Positions 8,752 through 18,232 of a stretch of 64,000 nt of DNA are shown here, one piece after another. The position numbers and the translations under genes are program-made. The notes beneath the pieces are model-generated. The model ran no database searches. It saw nothing but the letters and a program-made list of their open reading frames with translations, and had not been told where the DNA came from. Numbering within the stretch: the first letter of the stretch is position 1; each line of letters opens with the position of its first letter. This stretch comes from Leptolyngbya sp. FACHB-60. Lineage in GTDB: Bacteria > Cyanobacteriota > Cyanobacteriia > Phormidesmidales > Phormidesmidaceae. Location of the stretch: NCBI RefSeq assembly GCF_014695775.1, contig NZ_JACJOX010000020.1:1-64000 (forward strand), given 5' to 3'.

Positions 8752-10389
8752 TTAGATCAGACAGTGCAGATCACCCGCCTTCTGGCTAAACAGCAGGTTT
8801 TCGCGGTAGTCCACCGGGCAGTCGATCACCGCTGGCACATCATCTTCCAATGCTTGCTTCAACGTCGGAATAAAGTCCTCTGCCGATTCGATGCGGTAGC
8901 CCTTCAGCCCCATAGCCTCTGCCAGCTTGACAAAGTCGGGGTTGGTGAAGTGAACGTAGGTCGATTCACCGTAGTAGTTCATCTGCTTCCACTCGATCAG
9001 CCCGTAACCGCCGTCGTTAAAGATGATCGTGACAAAGGGCGTACCGACCCGCAGAGCAGTTTCTAGCTCCTGGCAGTTCATCATGAAGCCGCCGTCGCCA
9101 GTCACCGCCACCACCTTGCGGTTGGGGTGCACCAGCTTGGCTGCCAGCGCCCCCGGCAGGGCAATGCCCATAGCCGCGAAGCCGTTAGAGATCAGGCAGG
9201 TGTTGGGCCGGAGGCAGTGGTAGTTGCGGGCCATCCACATTTTGTGGGCACCTACGTCAGAGATGACGATGTCTTCGGCGCCGAGCACCTGACGCAGGTC
9301 GTAAATTAGCTTCTGAGGCTTGATCGGGAAGCCGTAGTCATCGGCGTACTGCTCGTAGTCGGCCCGAATTTCGTCGCGAATTTTGAGGTTATGGGGTGCA
9401 GGGCGACCCTGACGCTTCACCCGCTTGAGAATTTCTTCTAGCGAGTCTGAGATGTCGCCAATGACTTCGACTTTGGGAATGTAGCTGCTGTCAACTTCGG
9501 CGTGGGTGAGGTTGATGTGCAGGATGGGCAGCGTGCCGTCGGGGTTCCACTTTTTGGGCGAATACTCGATTAAGTCGTAGCCCACGGCAATGATCAGGTC
9601 GGTCTGTTCCATGGCGCAGGTGATGTAGTCGCGCTGCTGCAACCCGATCGACCACAGTGCCAGCGGGTGGGTGTAAGGAATCACGCCCTTACCCATGAAG
9701 GTGTTGGCGACGGGAATGTAGAGCTGGGTGGCAAACTCGGTCAGGGCTTCGCTGGCGCTGGCGCGAATAGCTCCGTTGCCCACCAAAATCATTGGGTTAG
9801 TGGCTTGAGAAATCGCCACCGCTGCCTGCTGAATGCTCTGCAATGAGGCGTAGGTTTTTTCCTGGCTATCTCTGCGCAGGGCGGCCCCGACTACCTCCAT
9901 GTCAGCAATGTTTTCGGGCAGATCGATGTGGACAGCGCCCGGTTTTTCGGCTTGGGCCAGCTTAAAGGCTTTGCGCACAATTTCGGGGGTAATGCTGGGC
10001 CGCACAATCTGGGCATTCCACTTGGTGACTGGGGCAAACATAGCCACTAGGTCGAGGTACTGGTGCGACTCAATGTGCATGCGATCGGTGCCCACCTGGC
10101 CCGTAATGGCTACCAGCGGGGCGCGATCTAGAGTTGCGTCGGCCACCCCAGTCATTAAGTTTGTCGCTCCCGGCCCTAGGGTCGAAAGGCACACCCCCGC
10201 CTTGCCTGTCAGCCGTCCGTAGACATCGGCCATAAAGGCCGCCCCCTGCTCGTGACGGGTGGTGATGAACTGAATTGAGGATCGCTTTAGGGCCTGGAGC
10301 AGCTGGAGGTTTTCCTCCCCTGGTAGACCAAAAATGTATTCGACGCCTTCGTTCTCAAGGCATTGGACAAGCAATTCGGCGGTGTTCAT
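8752..10389 (-). CDS. 2-oxoglutarate decarboxylase (acetolactate-synthase-like TPP enzyme)
   Basis: A 545-residue thiamine-diphosphate enzyme. Glu in TTRHEQGAAFMAD is the TPP-activating residue, and GDGGFMMNCQELETA with IIFNDGGYG is the TPP/Mg2+ motif. By sequence it resembles acetolactate synthase large subunits, but it sits directly downstream of a succinate-semialdehyde dehydrogenase. In Synechococcus 7002 the adjacent genes A2770/A2771 with these family assignments were shown to be 2-oxoglutarate decarboxylase and SSADH, which complete the TCA cycle. I therefore prefer the decarboxylase over acetolactate synthase; catabolic AlsS remains the alternative (C-terminal CPVDYRENL). The start is the ATG at 10389; the frame stays open for 72 further codons upstream, into the dehydrogenase gene. 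Confidence 0.8.
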   Translation of the reverse strand: MNTAELLVQCLENEGVEYIFGLPGEENLQLLQALKRSSIQFITTRHEQGAAFMADVYGRLTGKAGVCLSTLGPGATNLMTGVADATLDRAPLVAITGQVGTDRMHIESHQYLDLVAMFAPVTKWNAQIVRPSITPEIVRKAFKLAQAEKPGAVHIDLPENIADMEVVGAALRRDSQEKTYASLQSIQQAAVAISQATNPMILVGNGAIRASASEALTEFATQLYIPVANTFMGKGVIPYTHPLALWSIGLQQRDYITCAMEQTDLIIAVGYDLIEYSPKKWNPDGTLPILHINLTHAEVDSSYIPKVEVIGDISDSLEEILKRVKRQGRPAPHNLKIRDEIRADYEQYADDYGFPIKPQKLIYDLRQVLGAEDIVISDVGAHKMWMARNYHCLRPNTCLISNGFAAMGIALPGALAAKLVHPNRKVVAVTGDGGFMMNCQELETALRVGTPFVTIIFNDGGYGLIEWKQMNYYGESTYVHFTNPDFVKLAEAMGLKGYRIESAEDFIPTLKQALEDDVPAVIDCPVDYRENLLFSQKAGDLHCLI

Positions 10390-10480
10390 AGCGTGGTTCG
10401 GGGGTGTAAATGGTCGAGAAAAGGGGTGAATGGCAACCGATGGGATGGTTATGTCGGGTAGAAATTGAGTAACCAGCGGG

Positions 10481-11872
10481 CTACTTAACCCACACAGTTT
10501 TGATGTTGACGAACTCGTGAATGCCATGGCGACCCAGCTCGCGCCCGTAGCCCGATCGCTTAATGCCGCCAAAGGGCAGACGCGGATCAGATTTAACCAG
10601 TCCATTAATAAAGACTGCCCCAGCCTCTAGCTCAGCCATCAGCCGCTCTTGCTCGGCGGCATCCTGGCTCCAGGCGCTCGCCCCCAGGCCAAAGGGAATG
10701 TCGTTGGCCCGCGCGATCGCATCATCCAAGTTGGCCACCCGAAACACCAGGGCCACTGGCCCAAAGAACTCCTCCTGGTCGGCGGGGGTGCCAGGCGGTA
10801 GAGCGGCAAGAATGGTGGGGGGAAACCAGTTGCCGTCTTGCAGATCGGCAGGCAGCTGAGATTTCAGCGCCGCGACATCGCCGCCGATCAGCGCGGTGCC
10901 TCCCTGGGCCAAGCAGGTGTTGACCTGCTGCTCAAGCTCGGCGGCAATGTCGGGGGTGGCCAGGGGGCCAACGGTAACGCCGTCATTTAAAGGATTGCCC
11001 ACCACCAGGGCGGCAAATTTTTCGGTGAGGCCCTGCTCAAAGCGCTCGGCGATCGCCTCGTGGACAATAAACCGCTTGGCAGCAATGCAGGACTGGCCGG
11101 TGTTGAGCATGCGGGCGGTGGCAGCGGTGGCGATCGCCGCCTCCAAGTCAGCACTGGGCATGACAATAAATGGGTCGCTGCCGCCCAGTTCTAGCACGGT
11201 TTTTTTGATCTGCTGACCGCAGGCGGCGGCCAGGCTAGCCCCAGCGGGTTCGCTGCCAGTGAGGGTGGCGGCTTTAATTCGATCGTCGGTGACGAGTTTG
11301 GCAATGCGATCGCCTCCGATCAGCAGCGTTTGAAACGCCCCCTCGGGCAGCCCTGCCTTCTGAAAAATTTCCTCGATCGCCAGGGCGCACTGGGGCACAT
11401 TCGAGGCGTGCTTGAGTAGCCCCACGTTGCCCGCCATCAGGGCCGGGGCCGCAAAACGAAACACCTGCCAAAACGGAAAGTTCCACGGCATCACCGCCAG
11501 CACCGGGCCGAGGGGCTGGTAGCGCACAAAGCTGCGGCTGGCGTCGGTGGTGACGGGCTCATCGGCCAAAAACTCGGCCCCGTGGTCGGCGTAGTAGCGG
11601 CAGACCAGGGCGCTTTTTTCGACTTCGGCGATCGCCCCCGCCAGCGGCTTGCCCATCTCCAGGGCCATGATTTGGGCGTAGGCGGCCTTGTTGTCGTCGA
11701 GCACCTGGGCAGCCTGGTGCAGCCACCCGGCGCGCTGCTCAAAGGATGTGTGATGGTAGGTAACAAAGGTCTGGGTGGCCAAGGCGAGCTTGTGCTCGAT
11801 GTCGGCCTCGCTCAAGGGTTCAAAACGCTTGAGCACCGCTCCGGTGGCGGGGTTAATACTGGCAATGGGCAT
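10481..11872 (-). CDS. gabD: Succinate-semialdehyde dehydrogenase
   Basis: A 463-residue NAD(P)-dependent aldehyde dehydrogenase. The general base Glu lies in LELGGSDPF, the nucleophilic Cys in NTGQSCIAAKRF, and the cofactor segment is MPWNFPFWQVFR. The short N-terminus and SIAAKRF/FGGIKRSGYGRELG signatures fit the succinate-semialdehyde dehydrogenase branch, which oxidises succinic semialdehyde to succinate. It is 91 bp upstream of the TPP decarboxylase on the same strand, so the two probably form an operon making succinate from 2-oxoglutarate without a 2-oxoglutarate dehydrogenase complex. It could also receive semialdehyde from GABA. Confidence 0.85.
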   Translation of the reverse strand: MPIASINPATGAVLKRFEPLSEADIEHKLALATQTFVTYHHTSFEQRAGWLHQAAQVLDDNKAAYAQIMALEMGKPLAGAIAEVEKSALVCRYYADHGAEFLADEPVTTDASRSFVRYQPLGPVLAVMPWNFPFWQVFRFAAPALMAGNVGLLKHASNVPQCALAIEEIFQKAGLPEGAFQTLLIGGDRIAKLVTDDRIKAATLTGSEPAGASLAAACGQQIKKTVLELGGSDPFIVMPSADLEAAIATAATARMLNTGQSCIAAKRFIVHEAIAERFEQGLTEKFAALVVGNPLNDGVTVGPLATPDIAAELEQQVNTCLAQGGTALIGGDVAALKSQLPADLQDGNWFPPTILAALPPGTPADQEEFFGPVALVFRVANLDDAIARANDIPFGLGASAWSQDAAEQERLMAELEAGAVFINGLVKSDPRLPFGGIKRSGYGRELGRHGIHEFVNIKTVWVK

Positions 11873-12210
11873 GGTTTGACCTCCTGTTGGTCACTGAGGT
11901 CGGCGGTGGTGCTCTCGGTCGTTGCTATCACCACGGCTACCGCCAATCGCGGCGTCACTACCGCGATTGGCGCAGCGATTGGTCAAAATCGCAGGTAACC
12001 CAGCTGGGTCAAAATCTCGACAACCCAGACTAGTCGGCTCATGGAGTGTGTTAGCTCTCAAAACAAGCGTAGCTTGACCGCCAACTTATAAAACTAAGAC
12101 TCTCTATAACTGTGCCCTGAAGCACAAAAGCCTACTCCAACATCCTATTACTTCTGCACAAAACATAGTGTTATGTAACGATGACCAAACACCGCCTGTT
12201 TTCAAGCCTT
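11873..12210. other. Intergenic region upstream of the TCA-bypass operon, with a strong hairpin
   Basis: 338 bases between the CHASE2 gene stop and the SSADH start. A perfect 12-bp inverted repeat, CGCCAATCGCGG/CCGCGATTGGCG with an 8-base loop, lies at 11941-11972, about 70 bp before the SSADH start. It may be an operator, an attenuator or a terminator of the CHASE2 gene, though it lacks a T tract. The rest is AT-richer and probably holds the operon promoter; I see no gene. Confidence 0.5.
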
Positions 12211-14760
12211 TTAGGCTTCATCTGGGGTGCTAGCTCTGAGCCAGGGCCAGGGGTTAGTCAACAGTGCTGTCGCCGCCTCGCGGCCCAGGGGCCGCGAAAA
12301 GAGGTAGCCCTGACCGCGCCGACAGCCCATGGCCCGCAGTCGGTTAAGCTGGGTGTCGGTTTCAATGCCTTCGGCCACTAGATCCATGTTGAGCTTTTGA
12401 CCTAGGGTGATAATGGTATGCACGATCTCGCGATCGTCACCGCTTTGATCCATTCGACCGACAAAAGACTGGTCAATTTTGAGGGTATCTGTAGGGAAAC
12501 GGTGCAGGTAGCTGAGCGACGAATAGCCGGTGCCAAAGTCGTCGATCGCCAGATTCAGACCCAGCTCCTTTAGCCGGTGCATTAGCTCAGTCGCCCCATC
12601 CACGTCCCGCATGATCATGCTTTCAGTAATTTCGAGCTGCACCTGCTTGCCAGCCAAATTTAGCTCGCGCAGACAGGCTCCAAACTGTTCCACCAGATTG
12701 ACCTGATGCAGCTGCCGCCGCGATAGGTTGATGCTCATGGTCAAGGGATAGTCAGGAAACTGCTGCTGCCAATCCTTGAGCTGGGCGCAAGCGGCCCGAA
12801 AGATCCACTGGCCTAGGTGCACAATCAGCCCGGTTTCTTCGGTTACTTGAATAAACTGCCCCGGCGACACAAAGCCCTCCTCAGGGCGGTACCACCGCAC
12901 CAGCGCCTCAAAGCCGACAATGCGACCGCTCTGGAGACACACAATGGGTTGGTAGTGGAGCAAAAACTCGTTATTCTCAAAGGCGCTGAGCAGGTGGCTT
13001 TCGAGCTCTAGGCGGCGCACCGCCTCTTCGTGCATGGTGCTGGCAAACACTTCGTAGCGGTACTCATTCAAGGCCTTAGCCCGATACATGGCGGTGTGGG
13101 CATCGCGCAACAGGTCTTGGGGACTGGGAGGATGTTCGCCGTGGGCCATGGCGACTCCCATCGAGCTGGTCACCGAGAGCCGCCGCCGCGCGATCGAAAA
13201 TGGCTCTGACAGCTCGGTTTGCAAACGATTTAACCACTCGTCTACGGTGGGCTGGTCGTGCACCGGCAGCAGGAAGGCAAACTCGTCGCCCCCCACCCGT
13301 GACAGCTGAGCCGAGGCCGGCAAAAACTGTTGCAGCCGCTGACCTAGGGTTTGCAAGACGCGATCGCCCGCAATGTGCCCAAAGGACTGGTTGATCAGCT
13401 TAAAGCGATCGATGTCTAAAAACACCACCGTCACTGCCGTGGCGGGTTTTTGGCAGAGAGCCCGCTGCACTTGCAGCACAAACATGTCTCGCCCAGGCAG
13501 CAGGGTGAGCTGGTCGTAGCTGCTGCGGTACAGCACCTTTTGGGTGAGCACCAGCCCCAAGGCCAGCCCTGAGGCCGCAACAGGTTCTACCGTAGGTATC
13601 CACAACATGTTGGCCAGGGCCAGACCGCCCAGACCCCAAATGGCCAAAACCATACTTCCGCTGAGCAACAACAGCATGGCCGGTCGGCGCACCTGCCAGC
13701 CCATTACTCCGGCCACTAGAGTCCAGCCCACCAGCCAGAGAAATTCGCCCCACTGAGGCAAAAAACGATAGAGGGCGGGTTTGCCTGCGATCGCGTCGAG
13801 CATCTGGCTAATGCTCTGGGCATGCACCTCAACCCCCGCCATTACAAACTGGGTCTCATGCTCGTGGCTGAAAGGGGTAAAAAACTCATCTTTGAGACTA
13901 GAGGCGGTAGAGCCAATCAGCACAATCTTGCCCCGCACCCAGGCGGGAGGGACCGCCCCGGCCAAGACTTGGGTAATGGTGAGGGTGGGGGCCGGCTCGT
14001 AGGGGGTGCGATACTTCAGCAGCACCTGAAAGCCCCGGTCATCAATGTTGGCGTAGCCGCCATCCTTAGCCAACAGAGCTGGAAACTCCGCCTCACCAAT
14101 GCGCAGCAGATCGTTGTCTCGATCGACTTGAAACGCTAAATCGGCGTGGTAGGCCAGCACCACCCGCAGCGGAAACGAGTAAGCGGGATTGTCAGGGGTT
14201 GCTACATACAGCAGATTGCGGCGCAGCACGCCGTCAGGATCAATGGCCAAGTCGTTAAACCCCACCTGATCGGCGGGCCAAGTGGCTGGAGCGGGCACCT
14301 CAATGCCGTTTCCCTGCTCGCCCACGTTAAAGATGCCGATTACCTTTGAAGAATTGGTAAAGGCTTGGGCCAGGGCCGCCTGACCTGGCATGTCCTGGGG
14401 GGTGTTGCGGTACAGATCGAGCCCCACCACCGCCGGATCGTGGCGCTGCACCTGGGCAATAATATCGGCCACCATCTGGTCAGACAGGGGCCAACCGTAG
14501 ACTTCTAGATCGGCCTCGGTCACCTCTATAATCAGCAACCGCGGGTCTGAGGTCTGCCGAATCAGCAACTGGGTCAGCAGGTCAAAGCTAGAGGTTTCGA
14601 GGGGTTCAAACAGCTGTAGCCGCTTGCCCGCAGATACCATCGTCAGGGCGAGCAGGCCAGAAACCAGTACGGCTCGACTGCCAAAATTGATGGGTTTAGA
14701 AAAACGGGAGGCCCACTGTTGGAGTTGCTGCCTAGACGGCCAGACCCGAAAATGCACCAT
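12211..14760 (-). CDS. CHASE2-GGDEF-EAL membrane protein (c-di-GMP turnover)
   Basis: An 849-residue inner-membrane signalling protein. One transmembrane segment (~28-45) leads to an extracytoplasmic CHASE2 sensor (~50-325). Three membrane segments follow (~340-405), then GGDEF (~410-580) and EAL (~595-835) domains in the cytoplasm. The cyclase motif is intact (GGDEF, 490-494) and has no RxxD inhibitory site. The EAL domain keeps EAL (618-620), ITES, DDFGTG, KIDQSF and AEGIE, so phosphodiesterase activity is expected and bifunctionality possible. Unlike the other two CHASE2 genes here, it has no FecR or DUF928 neighbour. Ligand unknown. Confidence 0.9.
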   Translation of the reverse strand: MVHFRVWPSRQQLQQWASRFSKPINFGSRAVLVSGLLALTMVSAGKRLQLFEPLETSSFDLLTQLLIRQTSDPRLLIIEVTEADLEVYGWPLSDQMVADIIAQVQRHDPAVVGLDLYRNTPQDMPGQAALAQAFTNSSKVIGIFNVGEQGNGIEVPAPATWPADQVGFNDLAIDPDGVLRRNLLYVATPDNPAYSFPLRVVLAYHADLAFQVDRDNDLLRIGEAEFPALLAKDGGYANIDDRGFQVLLKYRTPYEPAPTLTITQVLAGAVPPAWVRGKIVLIGSTASSLKDEFFTPFSHEHETQFVMAGVEVHAQSISQMLDAIAGKPALYRFLPQWGEFLWLVGWTLVAGVMGWQVRRPAMLLLLSGSMVLAIWGLGGLALANMLWIPTVEPVAASGLALGLVLTQKVLYRSSYDQLTLLPGRDMFVLQVQRALCQKPATAVTVVFLDIDRFKLINQSFGHIAGDRVLQTLGQRLQQFLPASAQLSRVGGDEFAFLLPVHDQPTVDEWLNRLQTELSEPFSIARRRLSVTSSMGVAMAHGEHPPSPQDLLRDAHTAMYRAKALNEYRYEVFASTMHEEAVRRLELESHLLSAFENNEFLLHYQPIVCLQSGRIVGFEALVRWYRPEEGFVSPGQFIQVTEETGLIVHLGQWIFRAACAQLKDWQQQFPDYPLTMSINLSRRQLHQVNLVEQFGACLRELNLAGKQVQLEITESMIMRDVDGATELMHRLKELGLNLAIDDFGTGYSSLSYLHRFPTDTLKIDQSFVGRMDQSGDDREIVHTIITLGQKLNMDLVAEGIETDTQLNRLRAMGCRRGQGYLFSRPLGREAATALLTNPWPWLRASTPDEA

Positions 14761-14919
14761 GGATTAAACCGACAATGGTAGGAGTGGCAATGGCAGGCAT
14801 TGACTCGCAATTCCCTGAATACAGAGATATACAGGGAATAAGAGCCCTATCCGGAAATCGCTAGGAGCCAGATTGGCCCCCGGTACCCCACGGAATCGTT
14901 AGCCTGCTAGGCCACAGAC

Positions 14920-15126
14920 TTAAGCCATAGTGTCATTGTGTTGGTCGTTAACCCAGTGGGTGCCGCCCCCTCGCCGCTGGCCCGGAAACTCGTCGCGGTT
15001 GCCGCTGGCCTGCTGTTCAGTCTCGAAACTGGGCCAGTGGAGAAGTAGCAAACTTAACATGCTGAATCCCACTAGTAGCGCGGCACCACTGGGCCAAATA
15101 AAGACTCGAATCAGTGTTGCCTTCAT
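14920..15126 (-). CDS. Possible small single-pass membrane protein (68 aa)
   Basis: MKATLIRVFIWP begins a basic N-terminus, followed by a hydrophobic segment (~12-32) and a hydrophilic Gly/Arg-rich tail. The composition is what one expects of a real small membrane protein rather than a chance frame. No convincing Shine-Dalgarno precedes it and I recognise no family. It lies alone in a long intergenic stretch. Confidence 0.4.
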   Translation of the reverse strand: MKATLIRVFIWPSGAALLVGFSMLSLLLLHWPSFETEQQASGNRDEFPGQRRGGGTHWVNDQHNDTMA

Positions 15127-15961
15127 AGCAAGAACTCAACTAGAGTAGTGACAGAACCCCTGCCCTGCCGCTAGCGCAGGCTCGTCAAAACGAGCGTTTT
15201 ACGCTGCGGGGGCATAGTGTTATTCTTCACGGCTGAAGTTATATTCGATACTTGATTAACTGAGCTTTTACTGAAGCTTTATAGAGCAGTAAAGCTCGGT
15301 CAACCCGAGTTAGCTCAGCATCTAAATTGAGGCCAGGGAGCAGGTTGCCTGCAATTTCTGACGATCGCTCTACCGGGGAGCCTTAAAATCTTGTTAAGGG
15401 AAGGCTACACTCAGCCATTCCACGGATATGCTGAACGCAAGATACCTCCTAACTGCGTCTCCAGCCCCGTCTGACTCCCTCTGTTGGTGTCATTTTGACG
15501 GGGCTGCTACTTTTGTAAACCACTTCGGAAAGCTATTGAGCTGATTGTTGGCAACGTTTTGAGGTGGTCTTGAAAGCATTTTTTCGACTGCATTCAGCTA
15601 CTCTGCAAAGGCTTGTCGGCGATCGTAGAAGTGTCTGCTAACTGAGAGCTTGAGCGTAAGCTCGCACTTCTATCTATAGGAAGAAATAGTTCTCTACCCG
15701 TAGTGAGATTTTTGCCTAACCTAAAGAACGCGACTAGAGTGTGATTGCAGATACAAATTTTAAGTGATATTCTAAGAAAACTAGTCGCAATCTTGCGAAT
15801 AGACGTTTATATGCCCTAAAAACCCAGTTTTTTGCCTTAGTTGCTCAGCAAGCGCAACACCTGAGGCGGCTTCTATCTTGCCCGTGGCCCAGCTTGTGGC
15901 TGACTTCATCGTTAGGTGAAATCAGTGGGGGCTAGGGGCGTCGCTTTCTGCACACGCATAA
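15127..15961. other. Structured intergenic region upstream of rlpA
   Basis: 835 bases with no credible gene but several inverted repeats: CCTGCCGCTAGCGCAGG at 15164-15180; GCTCGT/ACGAGC at 15180-15195; AGCCCCGTC pairing with GACGGGGCT across ~15461-15503; TAGAAGTG/CACTTCTA enclosing GAGCTT/AAGCTC at 15626-15672; GCGACTAG/CTAGTCGC at 15730-15788. The second half is AT-rich. It may hold a small RNA or a long structured leader for rlpA (inference); no known riboswitch or Yfr motif was recognised. Confidence 0.45.
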
Positions 15962-17029
15962 ATGACGCTATTTGGAATTTTCTGGGCTGCATTTCTACCG
16001 CATTATTTCAACCCGCTCAACCCATTTGGCTTTTTAGCGCTGCCGGTTAATTCCAGCGCAGCGGCTCAATCACAGCGTCCGCTCACGGTAGATCTAAGCG
16101 CCTCGCCCTATTCTCCCTTGCATCTGCAAGCTGCTATCCACAAGCCCCTTCAGTTGTTTCCTCAGCTAAGTTGGCCGCAGGCCGCGGCTGTAGACTGGCG
16201 ACTCTGGAGGGCTACCGCCGCCGTGGCTGTAGTCGGCCAGGGCACGAACGCCCACATGGGCAGCGGGGTAACCCAAGTTGCTTCTCCCCCTGTGGCTTGT
16301 GGCAAGCTAGCTACGGCAAACGCTAGTGCCCCAGCTAAAGGGTTTGCCATCCGAGTTAAGAATGTGGTGATTGGCCAGGTGCCATCTCGTCCGGCGGCGG
16401 ATCAGGTGGCGCGCCAAATTCGCCAAGCGGTGCCTGAGCTAGAGGCCAACCCCAACGGGCTGACCCCTCAATTAAGCGAGGCTCTAGCCGCCGCGCAGGT
16501 CGATGGCAAAACTGTGTTTGTGTTGCCTAAGGTAGGAGCCGCTCAGCCTAGTTCAGCTGAGGCATCCCACCCTAGCCAGACTGCTCTTCAGGCGATCGCA
16601 TGGGTTAACAACCTGCGCCTAGCCTTTGGGGGTTCCCCCCTAGAGCCCAGTCAAGTGCAGATGGTGGCCCACGGCCTGGGTGAAACCCGCAAGACGTTTA
16701 ACGGCACAGCATCTTGGTACGGGCCTTACTTCCACGGACGGCAGACGGCCACAGGTGAAATCTTCAACCAAAATGACCTGACGGCGGCCCACAAGACCCT
16801 GCCTTTTGGTACCTACCTCAAGGTGCGCAACCAGCTCAACGGCAAGAGCGTGGTCGTACGGATTAACGATCGCGGCCCATATATCGGCGATCGCTCCCTC
16901 GATCTGTCCTACGCTGCTGCCCAGTGTCTAGGAGGCGCTCATGTTGGGTTAATTCCCTATCAGGCGACGATTCTAGCGCCGGGAGTTCCCCAAGCTTGGA
17001 GCTCTGATGTAGTAGCCGCGCTTCCCTAG
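15962..17029 (+). CDS. rlpA: RlpA-type septal/rare lipoprotein A, putative lytic transglycosylase
   Basis: A 355-residue exported protein. The N-terminal ~35 residues are hydrophobic and end at SSAAAQSQ, compatible with a signal peptide. The middle (~125-235) resembles the spacer domain of cyanobacterial RlpA. The C-terminal double-psi beta-barrel (~246-340) starts GTASWYG (248-254). Residues matching the Pseudomonas RlpA catalytic set are present: Glu266 (TATGEIF), His277 (AAHKTLPFG) and Asp303 (NDRGPY). It probably cleaves naked glycan strands at division septa. No lipobox Cys is clear at the N-terminus and no SPOR domain is seen. It is monocistronic, behind a long structured upstream region. 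Confidence 0.85.
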   Translation: MTLFGIFWAAFLPHYFNPLNPFGFLALPVNSSAAAQSQRPLTVDLSASPYSPLHLQAAIHKPLQLFPQLSWPQAAAVDWRLWRATAAVAVVGQGTNAHMGSGVTQVASPPVACGKLATANASAPAKGFAIRVKNVVIGQVPSRPAADQVARQIRQAVPELEANPNGLTPQLSEALAAAQVDGKTVFVLPKVGAAQPSSAEASHPSQTALQAIAWVNNLRLAFGGSPLEPSQVQMVAHGLGETRKTFNGTASWYGPYFHGRQTATGEIFNQNDLTAAHKTLPFGTYLKVRNQLNGKSVVVRINDRGPYIGDRSLDLSYAAAQCLGGAHVGLIPYQATILAPGVPQAWSSDVVAALP

Positions 17030-17179
17030 GGAGAGGATGACACGGTCTAGGGCCGAAGGCGAGTGCCAACATCCTCGACCCAGGCTTTTGTGCAGCCACG
17101 GGGCGGCCGGAGGGCGATCGGATCGCCTTCAAAAATCAATCCAATAGGACCTAGCCTAAGGCACGAACCCTAAGCCCCA

Positions 17180-18232
17180 TCAGGCCCGCCACTTGAGCAG
17201 CTGGGTTTTGACAGGGGTAACAAACTCACGGGATTCAACCTGGGAGCGCTGGTACTCTTTTTTGAGCTGGTAGTACCACCGGGCTAGGGTGTCAGAGTCT
17301 TTGATCAGCCGCAGCACCGTTTCGTGTTTGAGCCCTTCCTGCTGCTTGATCACAACGTCGCGATCTTGGCCCAAAAATGAGCGAATCATGAAGGGCAAAA
17401 TTGGCTTGAGCAGAGCACCCCAGGGTAAATCCCAGTAGAGCTCAAAGGTGACGTCGGTTTGGTCGTCCGTGAGCGGTGTGACCGTAGTTAGATTCACCAC
17501 CCGGTGTTTTGAAGTGGTGGTTTCTTCGGTGCGCACACCGGGTAGATAAAAGATGATTTCGTTGTCGGGGACACCACCGATCAGCCAGTAGCCATAGCCC
17601 ATGTTGTCGCCCATGCGGTGTTTGCGCATGGTGAAACCGTAGGTGGAGGGGTCAAACCATTTGATTTCGTCGTTTAGAGTCGCTCCGCGCCACCACCACG
17701 AACGATGCACAAAGGGGGAATGAGCTGGATCCATCAGCCCCACCACGGCGTGGTCGATGTAGCAGGGAAAGCGCATAGTGTAGGTGACTTTGGGGCGCAC
17801 GTCGTCGCTAAAGCCCGGTACACGCGGCACGTCGAAGCGGGGAGGTTGGGGGTTGGCGCGATCGCTCACATAGACCCACAGGTTGCCCTGCACCTCTTTG
17901 ACCTCGTAGCGGTTGACGTCAAAGCGGCTTAGATCGATCTGCTGGTCGGGCATCAGCGAGGGAATCTCGGTGCACTGGCCGTTTTCGTTAAACCGCCAGC
18001 CGTGGTAACAGCACTCGACTTCAGTGCCGTCAAAGCGGCCGCAGCTAAGGGGCACCGCCCGGTGCGGGCAAATGTCGCGAATGGCAAAGGCTTTGCCTTG
18101 CTCCGTGCGGCCAAACAAAATCGGCTCGTTGAGCAGGGTTTTAGCCACTATCTTGCCCGCCTTCAGCTCGTGGCTGGGCATAGCGTGGTACCAGATGTTG
18201 CGCAGCAGGTAGATGTCGTTAACGGCAACCAC
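17180..18232 (-). CDS. Rieske [2Fe-2S] oxygenase alpha-type subunit (PaO/vanillate-demethylase-like)
   Basis: A 350-residue Rieske non-haem iron oxygenase. Residues ~8-110 are the Rieske domain with ICPHRAVPLSCGRF and CCYHGWRFN (the C-x-H and C-x2-H ligand pairs). Residues ~150-345 form the catalytic domain with mononuclear iron ligands in GLMDPAHSPFVH. Architecture and length match demethylase/PaO-like single-component enzymes that take electrons from a separate reductase or ferredoxin. No reductase gene is adjacent. Substrate unknown: aromatic, pigment or sterol-like molecules are possible. Start MVAVNDIYLLRNIWYHA is typical of the family. Confidence 0.85.
   Translation of the reverse strand: MVAVNDIYLLRNIWYHAMPSHELKAGKIVAKTLLNEPILFGRTEQGKAFAIRDICPHRAVPLSCGRFDGTEVECCYHGWRFNENGQCTEIPSLMPDQQIDLSRFDVNRYEVKEVQGNLWVYVSDRANPQPPRFDVPRVPGFSDDVRPKVTYTMRFPCYIDHAVVGLMDPAHSPFVHRSWWWRGATLNDEIKWFDPSTYGFTMRKHRMGDNMGYGYWLIGGVPDNEIIFYLPGVRTEETTTSKHRVVNLTTVTPLTDDQTDVTFELYWDLPWGALLKPILPFMIRSFLGQDRDVVIKQQEGLKHETVLRLIKDSDTLARWYYQLKKEYQRSQVESREFVTPVKTQLLKWRA

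Noticed and set aside
8752..10605. 617-residue version of the TPP enzyme starting at 10605
   Set aside because: The N-terminal extension would overlap the SSADH gene and has no family similarity; the ATG at 10389 gives the normal MNTAELLVQCLENEG start.
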